A stretch of DNA of 64,000 nt from CAZIHO01 sp964538875 (GCA_964538875.1 CAZIHO010000003.1:1-64000); one strand, 5' to 3'; shown: positions 43,960 to 53,298, numbered from the stretch's first letter. A program made the numbers and translations. Notes: generated from the sequence alone by a model not told the origin.

Positions 43960-44760
43960 TTAGTCCGGGCGCAAAATCTGGCCCAGCAGCCCGCGTACGA
44001 AGCTGGGTTCAAAGGGCTTGTCGCAGACCGCAGATACTCCCGCCTGTTGGATGGCCGCCAGGCGTCCCGCGTCCCGCTCGCTGGTGACCATGAGGATGGG
44101 AACCGAAGCCTGCCCGCTGGCGGAACGAATCTGATCCACCAGTTCCTTGCCGTCCATGCGCGGCATGTTGTAGTCCGTCACCACCAGATCAAAATACTGT
44201 GCCCGGATCAGGCGCAGCGCTTCCAGGCCATCCACCGCCTCGGTGATGTTTTCGATGCCCAGGTTATCCAGCACCCGGCGGATCGACTTACGGGCCAGGG
44301 CGCTGTCATCCACCAGCAGCACCCGGAGGCTGTCCGGATCCACGTCCTCCCAGTCCGCCTGAACCGGATTCAGGTGTTCTAGGGTGGTTTGCAGGGCGGT
44401 CTTGAGTTCCCGGGTTCCGAACGGCTTGGGAATGATGGCCACGGCGCCGGCCTGGCGCACCGGGTCCAGCATATGAAACCGGGTTTCGCTGGAAATCAGG
44501 ACAAAGGCCACCGACTCCAGCTTGGGGTCTTGCTTCATGGCCACCACTAGGTCGGTGCCCTGCATGTCCGGCAGGTACAGGGAACTGATGACCAGATCGG
44601 GCGGTTCCTTGGCCATTTGCGCCAGGGCATCCTGGCCGTTCGCCGCCCCCAGCAGGTGGTTTATGTTTAGCTCGCGCAGCAGATTGCCTATGATATGCCG
44701 CTGCGCCAGGGACGGCTCCACCAAGAGTACCACCAGGTCGTTAAACGTCAGTTGATTCAT
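43960..44760 (-). CDS. Response regulator with two receiver domains
   Basis: A 266-residue stand-alone regulator with no output domain. The second receiver (about 142-264) is canonical: VLLVDDSALARKS, phospho-Asp in VVTDYNMPRMDG, Lys in CDKPFEPSF. The first (about 8-125) begins VVLLVEPSLAQR and has VISSLYLPDMQG, so Ser stands where Asp is phosphorylated, while the Lys (PKPFG) is kept. The first domain therefore probably cannot be phosphorylated and may only bind. Start MNQLTFNDLVVLLVEPS is chosen over a longer frame upstream. No kinase adjacent. Confidence 0.87.
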   Translation of the reverse strand: MNQLTFNDLVVLLVEPSLAQRHIIGNLLRELNINHLLGAANGQDALAQMAKEPPDLVISSLYLPDMQGTDLVVAMKQDPKLESVAFVLISSETRFHMLDPVRQAGAVAIIPKPFGTRELKTALQTTLEHLNPVQADWEDVDPDSLRVLLVDDSALARKSIRRVLDNLGIENITEAVDGLEALRLIRAQYFDLVVTDYNMPRMDGKELVDQIRSASGQASVPILMVTSERDAGRLAAIQQAGVSAVCDKPFEPSFVRGLLGQILRPD

Positions 44761-44951
44761 CAGCCGGATCCCGGACAGGTGTGAGGAACGATTGGTAGAA
44801 GTAGCGGCGCGCCCAACCCAGGCTTTAACCTGGATATGCGGGTGGCGCGCCGCCACCTGGACCTGGCGCGGATCGCCGTGGCGAGGGCCGGCATGACCGG
44901 TCCGGTGTCCTTTGCTCAGATCACCGCGGGTGTTTACCCGCCAGTTGGACC

Positions 44952-46646
44952 ATGAACCATCCAGTCGTGCGATTGCTCCTGCTCGGAGCCAAGCTGTTGC
45001 CCTGGGTTGCTGGCTTGTCCTGGTTGCCCGCAGTGGCCCAGGCGGCGGACAGTTGCCAGGAACCCCTGACGGTATTTTTTGCATCCGGCCAGCACCCCCA
45101 GTTAGATCCACAGGATTTCTCCGCTTACCGGGACGCGGCGCAAAAGTTGTACGAAGGCCGGGACCATCAGTTGCTTTGGTTCCAGGACGGGCGTCCCCGC
45201 TTCCAGGCCCAAGCCGCCATGGAAGCCCTGAGTTCGGCGGACAACAAGGGTCTGCGCGCCTCCGATTATGCGGGCAAGCAATGGGCGGTGTGGGTCGAGC
45301 AACTGGAGAGCCAGCCGGGGCCGGAAGGCGAATGCCGCCATGCCTGGCTGGACCTGGCCTTGACCCTGTCCAGCATGCGCTATGTGTCGGACTTGCGGGT
45401 CGGGCGCGTGTTGCCCAAGAAGCTGTCCCTGGACCTGGACGTGGAGCCCAAGCGCCTGGATCTGGCCGCCTTTATCCAAGAACTGGCGGTGGCGGAACAG
45501 CCGGTTCAAAAACTGGAAGCCCTGGAGCCCGGCTTCCGCCGCTACCGGGCCCTGCTGGACGCCCTGGTGCGCTACCGGGAACTGGCCCGGGATCCGGAAT
45601 TCGCCACGCCCCTGGCGGTGCCCAAGGGGTCGGTGCGGGTTGGTGCCCGCTACGAGGAACTGCCGCGCCTGATCCATCGCCTGGTGCACTGGGGGGATTT
45701 GCCGGCCCAGAAGCCGGCGGTGGGAGCCGGCAAAATCTACACGGCGGCCATCGCGGAAGCGATCAAGAAATTCCAGCAGCGCCATGGCCTCCAGGATGAT
45801 GGCGTGTTGGGCAAGGAGGTGTTCGAGCAACTCAATGTGTCCATGGAACAGCGGGTGCGGCAAATCCTGCTGTCCCTGGAGCGCTGGCGCTGGATGCCGG
45901 ATACCCTGGGCCATCGGCCTCTGGTGATCAATGTGCCCCAATTCGAGCTGGCGGCGTTCGAGAATGACGACCAGGATGCCTACCAGCAGGTGTTCGACAT
46001 GCGGGTCATCGTCGGCGAGTCCTATCCGGCGCGCCAGACGCCGGTATTCCGGGGCAACCTCAAGCATGTGGTGTTCGCGCCCTATTGGCTGGTGCCGCCC
46101 AAGATTCAAAAGGAAGAAATGGTGCCCAAGATCCTCAAGGATCCGGGCTATCTGGACCGGGGCAATTACGAGATCGTGGCGGACTTCAATCCGGCCTCCA
46201 AGGCCCTGCCCGCCAACGGCACCAATCTGGCCCGGTTGCAGCGGGGCGAACTCAAGATTCGTCAGCGGCCCGGCGCCCGCAATGCCCTGGGCGAGATTCT
46301 GTTCCTGTTCCCCAACAACTATGCCGTCTATTTACACGGTACGCCGTCCAAGAGCCTGTTCGGCAAGCAGAAACGGGACCTGAGCCATGGCTGTATCCGG
46401 GTCGCGGATCCACCGGCCCTGGCGGCCCATGTGTTGAAGCAGGAAGGCTGGGATCGCAAGCGTATCGACGCCCTGGTGGCCAGCGGCGACCGCGCCCATG
46501 TCAACCTGAGTCAACCCCTGGACGTGTATGTGCTCTACACCACGGCGGTGGCGGAGCCGGACGGCCGGGTACGCTTCTTTCAAGACCTGTACGGCCACGA
46601 CGCCCGCCTAGCCCAGGCCCTGAAACTAGGTAATTCCAAGGGCTAG
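44952..46646 (+). CDS. L,D-transpeptidase (YcbB/LdtD family)
   Basis: A 564-residue exported enzyme that makes 3-3 cross-links in peptidoglycan. A signal peptide (LLLLGAKLLPWVAGLSWLPA) ends near AQA. A peptidoglycan-binding domain lies at about 255-310 (IAEAIKKFQQRHGLQDDGVL), followed by the YkuD domain with HGTPSK and the catalytic Cys481 in LSHGCIRVADP. Size matches YcbB (about 600). It is followed by nudF after 23 bases, and galE overlaps nudF, so these may be one transcript. It would be resistant to many penicillin-type inhibitors, by family. Confidence 0.92.
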   Translation: MNHPVVRLLLLGAKLLPWVAGLSWLPAVAQAADSCQEPLTVFFASGQHPQLDPQDFSAYRDAAQKLYEGRDHQLLWFQDGRPRFQAQAAMEALSSADNKGLRASDYAGKQWAVWVEQLESQPGPEGECRHAWLDLALTLSSMRYVSDLRVGRVLPKKLSLDLDVEPKRLDLAAFIQELAVAEQPVQKLEALEPGFRRYRALLDALVRYRELARDPEFATPLAVPKGSVRVGARYEELPRLIHRLVHWGDLPAQKPAVGAGKIYTAAIAEAIKKFQQRHGLQDDGVLGKEVFEQLNVSMEQRVRQILLSLERWRWMPDTLGHRPLVINVPQFELAAFENDDQDAYQQVFDMRVIVGESYPARQTPVFRGNLKHVVFAPYWLVPPKIQKEEMVPKILKDPGYLDRGNYEIVADFNPASKALPANGTNLARLQRGELKIRQRPGARNALGEILFLFPNNYAVYLHGTPSKSLFGKQKRDLSHGCIRVADPPALAAHVLKQEGWDRKRIDALVASGDRAHVNLSQPLDVYVLYTTAVAEPDGRVRFFQDLYGHDARLAQALKLGNSKG

Positions 46647-46669
46647 GGGCATCAGCCGGCACCACCACC

Positions 46670-47296
46670 TTGGACTATCTGATCGAATCCCTCGCCGACG
46701 AGGAAGGCTACCGGGGCTTCTTGCGCCTCCATCGCCATCGTTTGCGGCACAGCCTGTTTGGCGGCGGCATGGGGGAACCCATCCTGCGGGAACGCCTGGA
46801 AGGACTGCGGGCGGTGGCGGTGCTGCCCTATGACCCGCTGGCAGACCAGGTGGTGTTGGTGGAGCAATTTCGCATCGCCGCCCTGGAACAGGGGCCCGGC
46901 GCCTGGCTGCTGGACATTCCGGGTGGGGTTTGGGAGCCGGGGCAAGACGCGGAGACCGCGGCGCGCCGGGAAGTGCTGGAGGAGACCGGGTGTGCCCTCT
47001 CGGGCCTGGTCCCCATCGGCGATTTTTGGGTAAGTCCCGGTACCTCCAGCGAACGGGCCCAGCTGTACTGCGGCCGGGTACGGGCGCCCCAAGACGGCAC
47101 GGTGCATGGGCTGGCCCACGAAGGCGAGGATATCCGGGTGCGGGTGCTATCCCGAACCGGTGCCCTGGCGGCCCTGGCCGGGGGACACATCACGGCGGCG
47201 CCGGCGGTCATCGGCCTCCAGTGGCTGGCCCTGCATCTGGACGAACTGAAACGGCGCTGGTCAAGCGGCGGCCCGGCGGAGAACGACAACCCATGA
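46670..47296 (+). CDS. nudF: Nudix hydrolase, ADP-ribose pyrophosphatase type
   Basis: A 208-residue Nudix enzyme, likely splitting ADP-ribose to AMP and ribose 5-phosphate. The Nudix box is complete: GGVWEPGQDAETAARREVLE followed by ETG. N-terminal VLPYDPLADQVVLVEQFRIA and WVSPGTSSERAQLYCG match the ADPRase group. The start is TTG (no better start nearby), and the ribosome site is weak. Its stop overlaps the galE start as ATGA. Confidence 0.88.
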   Translation: MDYLIESLADEEGYRGFLRLHRHRLRHSLFGGGMGEPILRERLEGLRAVAVLPYDPLADQVVLVEQFRIAALEQGPGAWLLDIPGGVWEPGQDAETAARREVLEETGCALSGLVPIGDFWVSPGTSSERAQLYCGRVRAPQDGTVHGLAHEGEDIRVRVLSRTGALAALAGGHITAAPAVIGLQWLALHLDELKRRWSSGGPAENDNP

Positions 47297-48300
47297 GGAT
47301 TTTAGTCACCGGCGGCGCCGGTTATATCGGTACCCACACCTGCCTGGAGTTGCTGGCGGCCGGCTACGAGCTGCTGGTGGTGGATAACCTCTGCAACAGC
47401 AAGGAAGAATCCCTCAACCGGGTGCGGGAACTGAGCGGCCGCTCCCTGGACTTCCTGCGTGCCGACCTGCGGGACCTGGAGGCGCTGCGCGGCCTGTTCC
47501 GGACCTGGAGCGTCGCGGGCGTCATCCATCTGGCGGGCCTCAAGGCGGTGGGGGAGTCGGTGGCCAAGCCCCTGGCGTATTACGACAACAACCTGGGCGG
47601 CACCCTAAATCTGTGCCGGGCCATGGCCGAGGCGGGGGTGCGGCAACTGGTGTTCAGTTCCACCGCCACTGTGTACGGCGAGCCCACCCGCTTCCCGCTC
47701 CAGGAAGATTTTCCGCTGGGTGCCACCAATCCGTACAGCCGCACCAAATGGATGATTGAAGAAGTGCTGCGGGACCTGTACCGGGCGGACCCCAGTCTCA
47801 ATTTGACCCTGCTGCGCTATTTCAACCCGGTGGGCGCCCATCCCAGCGGCCGGGTCGGCGAGGACCCCCAGGGCTACCCCAACAACCTCATGCCCTTCAT
47901 TACCCAGGTGGCGGTGGGCAAGCGTGCCGAACTCCAGGTATTCGGCGACGACTATCCCACGCCGGACGGCACCGGGGTGCGGGATTATCTACATGTGGTG
48001 GACCTGGCCCGGGGCCATGTGCAGGCGCTTAAGCGTCTGCAAGATCAGCCCGGTTGCCGGGCCTACAACCTGGGTACTGGCCGGGGTTACAGCGTGTTGG
48101 AAGTGGTGCGGGCGTTCACGGAAGTGAACCAGGTGCCGATCCCCTATCGGATCGTGGCGCGACGCCCCGGGGACGTGCCCTGCCTGTACGCCGACTCGTC
48201 CCTGGCGGCGGCGGAACTGGGCTGGCGCGCCGAGCTGGGTCTGGACGCCATGGTGCGGGACTCCTGGCGCTGGCAGTCCGCCAATCCGGACGGTTATTGA
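47293..48300 (+). CDS. galE: UDP-glucose 4-epimerase
   Basis: A 335-residue SDR epimerase that interconverts UDP-glucose and UDP-galactose. The start MRILVTGGAGYIGTHTCLEL in the ATGA overlap is chosen over a longer frame. Motifs: GGAGYIGTH, HLAGLKAVGES, SSTATVYG and the Tyr-Lys pair in NPYSRTKWMIEE; LLRYFNPVGAHPSG and GDDYPTPDGTGVRDYLHVVD are classic GalE. It supplies sugars for the rhamnose-containing surface glycan elsewhere in the window, by inference. Confidence 0.95.
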   Translation: MRILVTGGAGYIGTHTCLELLAAGYELLVVDNLCNSKEESLNRVRELSGRSLDFLRADLRDLEALRGLFRTWSVAGVIHLAGLKAVGESVAKPLAYYDNNLGGTLNLCRAMAEAGVRQLVFSSTATVYGEPTRFPLQEDFPLGATNPYSRTKWMIEEVLRDLYRADPSLNLTLLRYFNPVGAHPSGRVGEDPQGYPNNLMPFITQVAVGKRAELQVFGDDYPTPDGTGVRDYLHVVDLARGHVQALKRLQDQPGCRAYNLGTGRGYSVLEVVRAFTEVNQVPIPYRIVARRPGDVPCLYADSSLAAAELGWRAELGLDAMVRDSWRWQSANPDGY

Positions 48301-48354
48301 GCCGCCGGCCGGGCACGCCGGGCTGATAAAAACGTCCCGCTCGCCTATGGATAG

Positions 48355-48499
48355 GCTGAAAAATCCATCCTTGGATTTTTCAGCAGACGGAGAAGAAAAA
48401 ACGTGGTTTTTCTTCTCCTCCGGATGCAACGGCTTGCGCCGTCGTATCCGCCGGCACCTCCCTGTGCCGGGGGAACCGCTCAATAAATCAGCGGTTCCC
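48355..48499. repeat. Array of five consecutive hairpins upstream of ettA
   Basis: Five different stem-loops lie almost end to end in 145 bases. (1) 48355-48384: GCTGAAAAATCC/GGATTTTTCAGC, loop 6. (2) 48389-48418: GGAGAAGAAAAA/TTTTTCTTCTCC, loop 6. (3) 48421-48450: CGGAT...ACGGC / GCCGT...ATCCG, loop 4, with one mismatch and one G-T. (4) 48451-48470: CCGGCAC/GTGCCGG, loop 6. (5) 48471-48499: GGGAACCGCT/AGCGGTTCCC, loop 9. Stems are perfect except in (3). The ettA frame stays open through it, but its start is at 48542. It could be a mobile palindromic element, a structured leader or a terminator region. Confidence 0.9.
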
Positions 48500-48541
48500 T
48501 GTGCGACAATAGCCGGCTTCATTTCTGGCAGCGAGAACACC

Positions 48542-50209
48542 ATGGCCCAGTACATCTTTACCATGCAGCGGGTCGGCAAGATCGTCCCGCCTAAGCGGGT
48601 GATCCTCCGGGACATTTCCCTATCTTTCTTCCCTGGGGCCAAGATCGGCGTGCTGGGTCTAAACGGTTCCGGTAAATCCACCCTGTTGCGTATCATGGCC
48701 GGCGTGGACCAGGAAATCGAGGGCGAGGCCCGCGCCCAATCCGGAATCAAGGTCGGCTATCTACCCCAAGAACCCCAACTAGACCCCGGCAAGGACGTGC
48801 GGGGCAACGTCCAGGAGGCCCTGGCCCATGTGGCCGAGGCGCTGGCGGAACTGGATCAGGTCTATGCCGCCTACGCGGAGCCGGACGCGGATTTCGACGC
48901 CCTGGCGGCGCGCCAGGCCCAGTTGGAAAACCTGATCCAGGCGGCGGACGGCCATAACCTGGAGCGCCAATTGGAAGTGGCGGCCGATGCCCTGCGCCTG
49001 CCGCCCTGGGACGCGGACGTAACCACCCTGTCCGGCGGTGAGCGGCGCCGGGTGGCCCTGTGCCGGCTGTTGCTATCCCATCCGGACATGCTGCTGCTGG
49101 ATGAGCCCACCAACCATTTGGACGCCGAATCGGTGGCCTGGCTGGAACATTTCCTCCAGGAATACAGCGGCACGGTGGTTGCGGTGACCCACGACCGTTA
49201 CTTCCTGGATAACGTGGCGGGTTGGATCCTAGAACTGGATAGGGGTTATGGAATTCCCTGGAAGGGTAATTACTCCTCCTGGCTGGAGCAGAAGGAGCAA
49301 CGCCTGGAGGTGGAGGAAAAGCAGGAACAGGGACGTATCCGCACCATGAAGCAAGAATTGGAATGGGTACGCTCCAATCCCAAGGGCCGTCACGCCAAGA
49401 GCAAGGCGCGCCTGCAACGGTTCGAGGAATTGCAGAGCCAGGAACTCCAGAAGCGCAACGAAACCAACGAAATCTACATTCCGCCCGGTCCCCGGCTCGG
49501 GGATCTGGTCATCGAGGCCCAGGGGTTAAGCAAAGCCTACGGCGACCGGCTGCTGTTCGAGGATATGTCCTTCCACCTGCCGCCGGGCGGTATCGTGGGC
49601 GTCATTGGCCCCAACGGCGCCGGCAAGACCACCCTGTTCCGCATCATCATGGGTCAGGAACAGCCGGACAGCGGCGAATTGCGCCTGGGGACCACGGTCA
49701 AGCCCGCCTACGTGGATCAATCCCGGGAAGCCCTGGACCCCAACAAGACGGTTTGGGAGGAAATCTCCGACGGCTTGGAAATCCTCACCGTGGATCGTTA
49801 CGAGGTGAATTCCCGTTCCTACGTGAGTCGCTTCAACTTCCGGGGCTCGGACCAGCAAAAGCGGGTCGGCGACCTGTCCGGCGGCGAGCGCAACCGGGTG
49901 CACCTGGCCAAGCTGCTCAAGAGCGGCGGCAATCTGCTGCTGTTGGACGAACCCACCAACGACCTGGACGTGGAAACCCTGCGCGCCCTGGAAGAAGCCC
50001 TGCTCACCTTTCCCGGCTGTGTGCTGGTCATTTCCCACGACCGTTGGTTCCTGGACCGCATCGCCACCCACATCCTGGCGTTCGAGGGAGACAGCCGCGT
50101 CACCTGGTTCGAGGGTAATTTCTCGGACTATGAACAGGACCGTAAGCGCCGCCTCGGCGCCGAGGCGGCCCAGCCCCACCGCATCCGCTACCGGGGACTG
50201 GGGGGCTAG
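48542..50209 (+). CDS. ettA: Energy-dependent translational throttle protein EttA
   Basis: A 555-residue ABC-F ATPase, exactly the length of E. coli EttA, which binds the ribosomal E site and gates elongation by ATP level. I start it at MAQYIFTMQRVGKIVPPK; the frame upstream only runs through the hairpin array. Two ABC domains: Walker A GLNGSGKSTLL and GPNGAGKTTLF, signatures LSGGERRRVALC and LSGGERNRVHLA, Walker B LLLDEPTNHLD and LLLDEPTNDLD. The linker with P-site tRNA motif lies at about 240-320. No membrane domain. Confidence 0.96.
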   Translation: MAQYIFTMQRVGKIVPPKRVILRDISLSFFPGAKIGVLGLNGSGKSTLLRIMAGVDQEIEGEARAQSGIKVGYLPQEPQLDPGKDVRGNVQEALAHVAEALAELDQVYAAYAEPDADFDALAARQAQLENLIQAADGHNLERQLEVAADALRLPPWDADVTTLSGGERRRVALCRLLLSHPDMLLLDEPTNHLDAESVAWLEHFLQEYSGTVVAVTHDRYFLDNVAGWILELDRGYGIPWKGNYSSWLEQKEQRLEVEEKQEQGRIRTMKQELEWVRSNPKGRHAKSKARLQRFEELQSQELQKRNETNEIYIPPGPRLGDLVIEAQGLSKAYGDRLLFEDMSFHLPPGGIVGVIGPNGAGKTTLFRIIMGQEQPDSGELRLGTTVKPAYVDQSREALDPNKTVWEEISDGLEILTVDRYEVNSRSYVSRFNFRGSDQQKRVGDLSGGERNRVHLAKLLKSGGNLLLLDEPTNDLDVETLRALEEALLTFPGCVLVISHDRWFLDRIATHILAFEGDSRVTWFEGNFSDYEQDRKRRLGAEAAQPHRIRYRGLGG

Positions 50210-50230
50210 GTCACTGGGATCGGCAGGCGG

Positions 50231-50260
50231 GAATCGCTGCGCCGCTGGCAGCAGCGATTC
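50231..50260. terminator. Symmetric hairpin between convergent ettA and feoC
   Basis: GAATCGCTGC and GCAGCGATTC form a perfect 10-base stem with a 10-base loop, flanked by GGCGG and CCGCC that can extend it. It sits between the stops of two converging genes, so it may end transcription in both directions, though there is no T-run. Confidence 0.55.
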
Positions 50261-50270
50261 CAACCCCCGC

Positions 50271-50546
50271 CTAGCCGGGGCAACGGCCCTCCACCAGCAC
50301 CGGAATTCCCAGGTTGGGCGCCGCTGGCGGACCCCAACTATAGATTTCCACCGCGCTCGGATCGCATTGACCGCATTGGCTGCCGCAGGAAGGCGTGGCG
50401 TTCTGGCGGAACACCTGGCCCCGCTGGACCCAAAACTCCAACATACCCCGCAGGGCGTCCGGGTCCGTGTCGAAATGGCGGGCCAGGTCCTGGAGGCTGG
50501 CCCGTTGCCGGCCGCGTAGATAGTCTCTAACTTCGGAAAGAATCAC
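50271..50546 (-). CDS. feoC: FeoC-like transcriptional regulator
   Basis: A 91-residue winged-helix protein of the FeoC type: MILSEVRDYLRGRQRASLQD at the N-terminus forms the helix-turn-helix, and the Cys-rich C-terminal part has CGSQCGQC, a likely Fe-S cluster site. It overlaps the end of feoB by 4 bases and is last of the feoABC operon. FeoC proteins protect or sense FeoB in low oxygen; its exact role here is by family. Confidence 0.85.
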   Translation of the reverse strand: MILSEVRDYLRGRQRASLQDLARHFDTDPDALRGMLEFWVQRGQVFRQNATPSCGSQCGQCDPSAVEIYSWGPPAAPNLGIPVLVEGRCPG

Positions 50547-52918
50547 GCCTTTACCTCTGCGGTGGTGTTCAACAGGGGAGGGGTACCCCGGTCATCCCGG
50601 CCGGCCCACAGGCGCAGGCCGACGATGACCACCGCCAAGGCTAGGGTGAGGCCCAGGATCCAGGCGCCACTACTGGCCGGATGGCGCTCGAAAGTGGCGA
50701 TCTGGTAGAAAAGGGTGGCCGCGGCATAGGCGACGCCCGAGGTCCAGGCCGCCACGAACGTCGCCCATGCGCCCCCAGTTTCTCGCACGATGGCGCCGAT
50801 GGTGGCGGCGCAGGGGAAGTAAAGCAGGATCAGCAATAGGTAGGCGAACGCCCCTACCTGGCCGTCGAAGCGTGCCGCCATGGCGCCGAACAGGCCCGGC
50901 GCGGCTTGGGTCACCGCGTCGGCGGCACCAGCAGTGGCGGTTTCCGTGTCGATGGACAGGCCCAGGGGGTCCAGTAACCGCTTGCCGATTTGGCCCAGGT
51001 TCTCGGGCACCGTGGCCAGGGCGGTGCCCAAGGCTTCCCACAGGTTGAACTCCGGCTTGGCATCCGCCGCCGCGCCGCCGCCAGCCAGGTTGCCGTACAG
51101 CGCATTCAGGGTACCGACCACCGTCTCCTTGGCCAGCACGCCGGTGAAGATGCCCACGGTGGCCGGCCAGTTGTCCTGCTGGATGCCAAGGGGTGCGAAC
51201 GCGGGCGTCACGGCCTTACCGACCGTGCTCAACAAGGACGTCTCAGAATTCTCGTTGCCGAATGAGCCGTCGGTGCCGATGGAGTTGAGCAGGTTGAGTA
51301 CCAGCACCATGGCCAGAATCACCCGGCCCGCCTCGGTGACGAACAGCTTCACCCGGTCCCAGGTACGCAGCGCCAAACCCTTGGGGGTCGGCAAATGGTA
51401 GGGGGGCAACTCCATGATGAAGCCGGAGCTTTCGCCCGGTAGCAGGGTGCGCTTCATGATGAGGCCGGTCAGAATCGCGACCGTGATACCGGTCAGGTAC
51501 AGCCCGAATACCAGGTTTTGGCCATTGGTGGGGAAAAACGCAGCGGCGAATAGGGCATACACCGGCAACCGGGCGCCACAGGACATGAAGGGATTCATCA
51601 GGATGGTAAGCTTGCGTTCCCGCTCGTTCTCCAGGGTGCGGGTCGCCATCACGGCCGGCACGTTGCAGCCAAAGCCCACGATCAGGGGCACGAACGCCTT
51701 GCCGGGCAAGCCGATGGCGTGCATGAAGCGATCCATGACGAACGCCGCCCGGGCCATGTAGCCGCTGTCCTCCAGGATGGACAGAAATAAATAGAGGCAG
51801 GCGATGATGGGGATGAAGGTGCCCACCACCTGGAGACCTCCGCCGATGCCCTTGGCCAACACCAGTACCAGCCAGTCCGGGGTGCCCAGTGCGGTCAAGA
51901 GTTCCCCAAAGCCGTCCACGAACAGGGCCGCGCCCACGCCATCAAATAGATCAACGAAGGCGCCGCCCACATTGATGCTGAACATAAACATGAGGTACAT
52001 GACCGCCAGGAAGATGGGAATTCCCCAGGTGCGGCTTAGCACCGCTTGGTCGATCCGGTCACTGAGGGTGCGGCCCAATTTCCCTTGGCGGCGCTCCACC
52101 GCCTGGGCCAGGGTATGGGCGTGGCCAAAACGATGGTCGGCCAGATGCAGGTCCACCTCGTCACCGCAGCGATCCTGGATTTGCCGGCGCCAGTGCTCCG
52201 CTTGGGCCTGGGTTTCCTCCCCCGCCAGGGCCTGGGCGTGGTCATCCCGCTCCAACAGCTTGAGGGCCAGCCAGCGCCGGTTGGCTGGATCGAGCAAGTC
52301 CGGGAACCGGCCGCGCAGGTCGCTGACCGCCTGTTCCACCAAGTCGCTCTGGGCCAGTTCGGTCCCTCCTGCCTCCCGGCCGAGACCCACGCCCAGGATG
52401 CGCGCCTTGAGTTCCGTGAGCCCCTCGCCGGTCACCGCCACCACCGGTACCACGGGGCAACCCAGCAGGCGGCTCAGTTGCTCCGCGTCGATGCGGATGC
52501 CGCGCCGTCGCGCCACGTCCATCATGTTCAGGGCCAACACCAGGGGCACGCCCATTTCTAGCAGTTGCACCGTGAAGTAGAGGTTGCGTTCCAGATTGGA
52601 CGCGTCCACCAAGTTGACGATCAGGTCTGCCTGGCGGGACAACAGATAATCCCGGGTCACCCGTTCGTCCAGGGACCGGGCGTCCAAGGAGTAAATGCCG
52701 GGCAGGTCGATGACATGCACGTCCAGACCGTCCAGTTCCATGCGCCCTTCCTTGCGTTCCACCGTCACCCCCGGCCAGTTGCCGGTTTTTTGGCGAATGC
52801 CGGTAAAGCTATTGAATAGGGCGGACTTGCCGCAGTTGGGGTTGCCGGCGATGGCGAGGGTGATTCCGTTGGTGCCAGGTGTCCGGGGGGGGGTCTGGTC
52901 CGCTTCGCAACAGCCCAT
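50543..52918 (-). CDS. feoB: Ferrous iron transporter FeoB
   Basis: A 791-residue GTPase-coupled Fe(II) importer. I start it at MGCCEADQTPPRTPGTNG, with AAGGAG 8 bases upstream; the longer frame is unlike the family. G-protein motifs: GNPNCGKS (residues 25-32), GNWPGVTVERKEG, DLPGIYSL, LNMMD and later gate residues in the membrane domain (Cys in GFGCNVPAVM, and SCGARLPVYALF). About ten helices follow the GTPase and the spacer. Cys at positions 3-4 is unusual but harmless for the call. Confidence 0.95.
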   Translation of the reverse strand: MGCCEADQTPPRTPGTNGITLAIAGNPNCGKSALFNSFTGIRQKTGNWPGVTVERKEGRMELDGLDVHVIDLPGIYSLDARSLDERVTRDYLLSRQADLIVNLVDASNLERNLYFTVQLLEMGVPLVLALNMMDVARRRGIRIDAEQLSRLLGCPVVPVVAVTGEGLTELKARILGVGLGREAGGTELAQSDLVEQAVSDLRGRFPDLLDPANRRWLALKLLERDDHAQALAGEETQAQAEHWRRQIQDRCGDEVDLHLADHRFGHAHTLAQAVERRQGKLGRTLSDRIDQAVLSRTWGIPIFLAVMYLMFMFSINVGGAFVDLFDGVGAALFVDGFGELLTALGTPDWLVLVLAKGIGGGLQVVGTFIPIIACLYLFLSILEDSGYMARAAFVMDRFMHAIGLPGKAFVPLIVGFGCNVPAVMATRTLENERERKLTILMNPFMSCGARLPVYALFAAAFFPTNGQNLVFGLYLTGITVAILTGLIMKRTLLPGESSGFIMELPPYHLPTPKGLALRTWDRVKLFVTEAGRVILAMVLVLNLLNSIGTDGSFGNENSETSLLSTVGKAVTPAFAPLGIQQDNWPATVGIFTGVLAKETVVGTLNALYGNLAGGGAAADAKPEFNLWEALGTALATVPENLGQIGKRLLDPLGLSIDTETATAGAADAVTQAAPGLFGAMAARFDGQVGAFAYLLLILLYFPCAATIGAIVRETGGAWATFVAAWTSGVAYAAATLFYQIATFERHPASSGAWILGLTLALAVVIVGLRLWAGRDDRGTPPLLNTTAEVKA

Positions 52919-53024
52919 AGGAGGCTCCTTGGAAAAACAACTAATGGATCTGGCCGGAATGGACCCTCTCGGGTGATTCAGGTCAGGCTTAAGGCCGGGC
53001 TGGGGGCCCGGCGCGGCTTGCTCA

Positions 53025-53279
53025 TCAGGCAGGCTGGGGCAGGGGCTCCAGGACCAGCTTGTCCGCCACGCCGCCCCCAAGGGCGATGCGGGTGCCAGCG
53101 GTGGCGACCACCACGCCCCGGCCCCGGTGATGCAGGATTTCCACCTCGGACCCGACCCGCAGGCCGAGACCCAGTAGCCGCAGATGCAGGGCGGAGCCGC
53201 CCCCAATGGTGGCGATGCGGCCTTTAGCCCCGATCGGAACCCGGCTCAAGGGCATCTGGCTGGCAACTGGCTGATCCAC
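53025..53279 (-). CDS. feoA: Ferrous iron transport protein A
   Basis: An 84-residue SH3-like FeoA that works with FeoB. I choose GTG at 53279, 8 bases after AGGGGAG; another possible start is the ATG of MPLSRVPIGAKG 8 codons later. The fold pattern is clear: LSRVPIGAKGRIATIGGGSA, LRLLGLGLRVGSEVEILH and RIALGGGVADKLVLEPL. It is first of feoABC; the spacer to feoB is 106 bases. A Fur-like site lies just upstream. Confidence 0.86.
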   Translation of the reverse strand: MDQPVASQMPLSRVPIGAKGRIATIGGGSALHLRLLGLGLRVGSEVEILHHRGRGVVVATAGTRIALGGGVADKLVLEPLPQPA

Positions 53280-53298
53280 GCTGTCCACTCCCCTAAAT

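Noticed and set aside
48347..48541. N-terminal extension of EttA
   Set aside because: The extra residues only translate the hairpin array; the family starts at MAQYIFTMQRVGK.
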